From positions 21,942,305 through 22,006,304 of the forward strand of contig NC_052488.1 of the NCBI RefSeq assembly GCF_009730915.1: DNA of 64,000 bases. The letters run 5' to 3'. A program made the translations under genes and the position numbers. This document shows, piece by piece, positions 61,401 to 64,000 of the stretch (positions within the stretch are counted from its first letter, which is position 1; every line of letters starts with the position of its first letter). A model generated the notes under the pieces. The model made no database searches. It had not been told where the DNA came from and saw only the letters and a list, made by a program, of their open reading frames with translations. Source of the stretch: Dioscorea cayenensis subsp. rotundata (lineage: Eukaryota > Streptophyta > Magnoliopsida > Dioscoreales > Dioscoreaceae).

Positions 61401-64000
61401 TAACAGCAGCAGAAACTTGCTCTGGGCTCTTGCTTTCAGGCAGTGCAGTAGAAACAACTTGATCAATCAGTTGTCTTCTATATTCATTATCAGGTTGGAG
61501 GACTTTCTCCCACAAATCACCATCCATTCTCTCCACAACATATCTGAAATTACACACACACACAAATACAACACAGAAGCTTTTAACATATTGAAAGAAG
61601 ACACAATTACGTAAATCTAACTGATTGTAAACAAACATAATATAAATACCTGGCCTGCAATTTGAACAAAGAGTTCTTATTTGTAACATTAATGAGCTCA
61701 TCATCGCATTGTCCTCTTCTATATGCAACAACTGCAAGGGTAGGATCCCGCTTCTCACAGTATTTACCGACAACACGGGAATCATAGTATGGGTTAGTTG
61801 TAAGAAAATGCTCTGGGTTATTGTTGCTGTCTATAATGATCTTTCCCAAAGCATTGTGAACATGCACATCTTGACTTCCTTCACTCACAAGATGCTCCAA
61901 AAACTGTGTGAGTAGCCGAAGACGATTCCTATATTTCCATAAATGAGATATAATCAATAAATAAACTGAAGAAAAGTTGCTTAAGAGACGGTAAACGGAA
62001 TTCCGCATACCTTTTCTCACATTGTTCCACAAGAGGTTCAACTGGAAGAAGAGAACGGACTGAAAGAATAAGACCCTTGATGAAATCCTCAGGACACTCA
62101 TCATCCAGCAGTTGTCCAACCACCAGAGGAGCATTGCCGGGGTTAACCTATGTCCAAACAATTTAAAGGAACAAATGTTGTAACTCAATGAACTACTAAG
62201 AACAGATTCTTTTATAAAACCTTTCTCAAAGCAAAATCTTACTTTCTGCACATATCCCTCAATATATCGAAGCATGTTATTTGTGTACAAGTAGTGTGTC
62301 AAATCCGGAACAAAACCAAAACGATCGCAGACATTAATAAGTGGCCGTGCATCAGGAAGTTTGGCTTCCATTAAGAAATTCTTTGTCTTCTCAGGATCAT
62401 AAAAGTTGGATTCTCTAGTCACTCTTTCAACTTCTTTAATCTGACCAGTTTTTGCTGCTGCCTCAATATACTTGAAGTGTATATCTGGATCTTCGCTGTT
62501 AGGGGAAAAACAGGGATCCAAATTTACTAAAACAACCAGCCTTATGTCAAATTAAAAAAAGTCATTTCTAAAATAACCAATACCTGGAGCTCAAATAGGA
62601 TCCCAAAAAGAAGTAAAGACCTTCATAGGACTTAAATTGCTCAAAAAGTTTAATGCATGAATCCACGCCTAACTGCTCAGAATATTCTTTTGCAGCCTGC
62701 AAAAATAAACATGTTAATTGAAAAAGGAAAGGTAACATGAAAGTGCATGCCCAAATTTAAACCAATGAGAAAGTTACCTGAACAATTATTTGGAGATTTC
62801 CTCTCAGGTTAACCAGAAGAAGATCTTTCATGCACTCTAATGCCCACTCCCTTGAAAGGGTCCCAAAAAACTCGACCAGAGCCTGGCAAGAGAAGTTAAT
62901 CTTAGAAAGAGTGCATAAATCATAAAGTAAATAATGTGATTACAAAAAAACAAAACCTGAGGTTCAATCGCATGTGTGTTGACAATAACCCGTTTGATAT
63001 CGGGCAACTCCGAATAATGCTGAGAAGCATATGCAACGTTAGACAACTAATATTCATGAAATACAGAATTAAACATATCTTTTGAAAGATATTCTACCTG
63101 AAGCGCACGCATGTACAGGCCAGCCTTTTCACAAAGCTGAGCAATCCGCGGACGATCATAGTGACTAAACATGCCGTTAGCCAATATAGCATCAGCAACA
63201 TTGGGGTATGTGACTAAATTAACCTCCAAAACCTGTGCCAAAAACAGACATTAGAGATTGACAGAGAACAACTCAAGAGATGTCAACCAGCTTTTTGGCC
63301 CCGCATTGAGTTCACCTTAGTTTGAAGGAAGGCATGCTCAGGTAAATTTGGTTTCAAAACATCCAAAAGAAAAGCTGTTGCCTCTCTAATCAAGTTTCTC
63401 TGCAGCAAACACAGAAAATGGAACTCCCTTACTCCAGTAAATAAATAAGTTGAAGTATGAAGGAAAGTTAAACTAACAAAATTCGGCAAATTATAGACAG
63501 CTTGACATAACAGACATACTTGGCAAACCTCTAGAGTCCAAGACATAATATCACATTGCTCAAAGAAATGGAATACTCCTTTCGGTGCAAGTCTCAGAAT
63601 GCAAAACAAAAAAGGAAAAAGAATAGCAAGAAGTCACTGAACCTGGAGGAAAAGATCTGTTATTGTATTGTAATCAACAGGACATCCACCCTCCATTTGA
63701 GACATCATTAGAGCAAAATTCACAGCACCCTACAAAAAACATTGGCTTGTGTCATGTTCACTGCAGAAAATTCACCAAGGCTACAGAAGACATGATTTAA
63801 TATAAGAACGTATAAAAAAAATAAAGAAATAAATATAAGCAAAACAAGGATATCATTTGATTAAAACCTGAGGAAATAGTTTACAAAAATAAAAATAAGC
63901 ACCATCACGCGCATCAATCACATGAAATGATGAAGCTGAGCTCAAGATTCATGGTATCTGAAGTAGTTACCTGTGGATCTGTTCTTAGAATTGTCTGCAG
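58422..64000 (-). CDS. CHC: Clathrin heavy chain, C-terminal 1,176 residues (cut by window edge)
   Basis: Forms the legs of the clathrin triskelion that coats endocytic and trans-Golgi vesicles. Seventeen exons or parts are visible, from [10 protein letters not shown] at 64000-63971 to the stop at 58422-58424. Others are 63729-63643, 63399-63316, 63232-63098, 63019-62957, 62882-62778, 62696-62584, 62495-62243, 62147-62011, 61928-61650, 61543-60541 (1 kb, the largest), 60425-59940, 59835-59665, 59572-59387, 59041-58919, 58796-58686 and 58586-58422. The sequence is alpha-solenoid CHCR repeats throughout ([60 protein letters not shown]). The Met/Gly/Pro-rich tail ends [10 protein letters not shown]. 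The terminal beta-propeller domain and about 525 residues lie beyond the window. No break is seen. Confidence 0.97.

Noticed and set aside
62241-62250. Frame break in clathrin heavy chain between GYVQK and VNPGNAP
   Set aside because: It came from misplacing the donor by one base; CAGAAA|GTAAGA joined to GTTAACCCC keeps the frame.

Overview
The window is plant nuclear DNA. Its genes are split by short GT-AG introns, the intergenic DNA is AT-rich with very many (TA)n microsatellites, and it holds a plant LINE and two MITE-like elements. A LAX1-like bHLH gene, an AMT2-type ammonium transporter and only moderate coding GC suggest a non-grass monocot. I lean towards something yam-like, but this is inference only.

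Layout. 1-1000: fused fragments of two unrelated host genes, an ACT-repeat (ACR) gene on + and a PPR gene on -. 1013-12080: a head-to-tail triplication of a 3.5-3.9 kb unit. Each unit carries one apparently intact small bZIP gene on the - strand, with its own TATA box and a repeat-rich upstream region. 12240-16623: a decayed L1-type LINE. 16688-17311: a hAT-type MITE with an 8-bp target duplication. 17933-20603: farnesol/phytol kinase. 21074-21337: a small single-pass membrane protein resembling a RING-less ATL. 22622-23040: a 215-bp tandem duplication. 24947-26578: an AMT2-type ammonium transporter with an apparent 1-nt frameshift. 27236-28461: a HOOKLESS1-like acetyltransferase. 29342-29925: a PEBP/YbhB-like protein. 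30816-31256: a LAX1-like bHLH. 32061-34439: pyruvate decarboxylase. 34440-38398: long AT-rich intergenic DNA.

From 38399 to the right edge all genes lie on the - strand: an AIG1/bHLH30-like bHLH, a 15-exon gene for a 1,322-residue nuclear-type protein of unknown function (At4g29790/At2g19390-like), RanBP1 (with a Mutator-like MITE in an intron), EBP1/PA2G4, and the C-terminal two thirds of clathrin heavy chain, cut by the window edge. These are conserved growth and housekeeping genes. Three of them have telo-boxes near their 5' ends, and RanBP1 also has site II elements.

The most unusual structure is the bZIP array. The start codon of each copy appears to be created by splicing (AT|G). The predicted proteins keep the group E hallmark of a proline inside the zipper. 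The pattern of divergence between copies looks like unequal exchange. Coordinates come from reading splice sites and frames by eye; no alignment or search was run.
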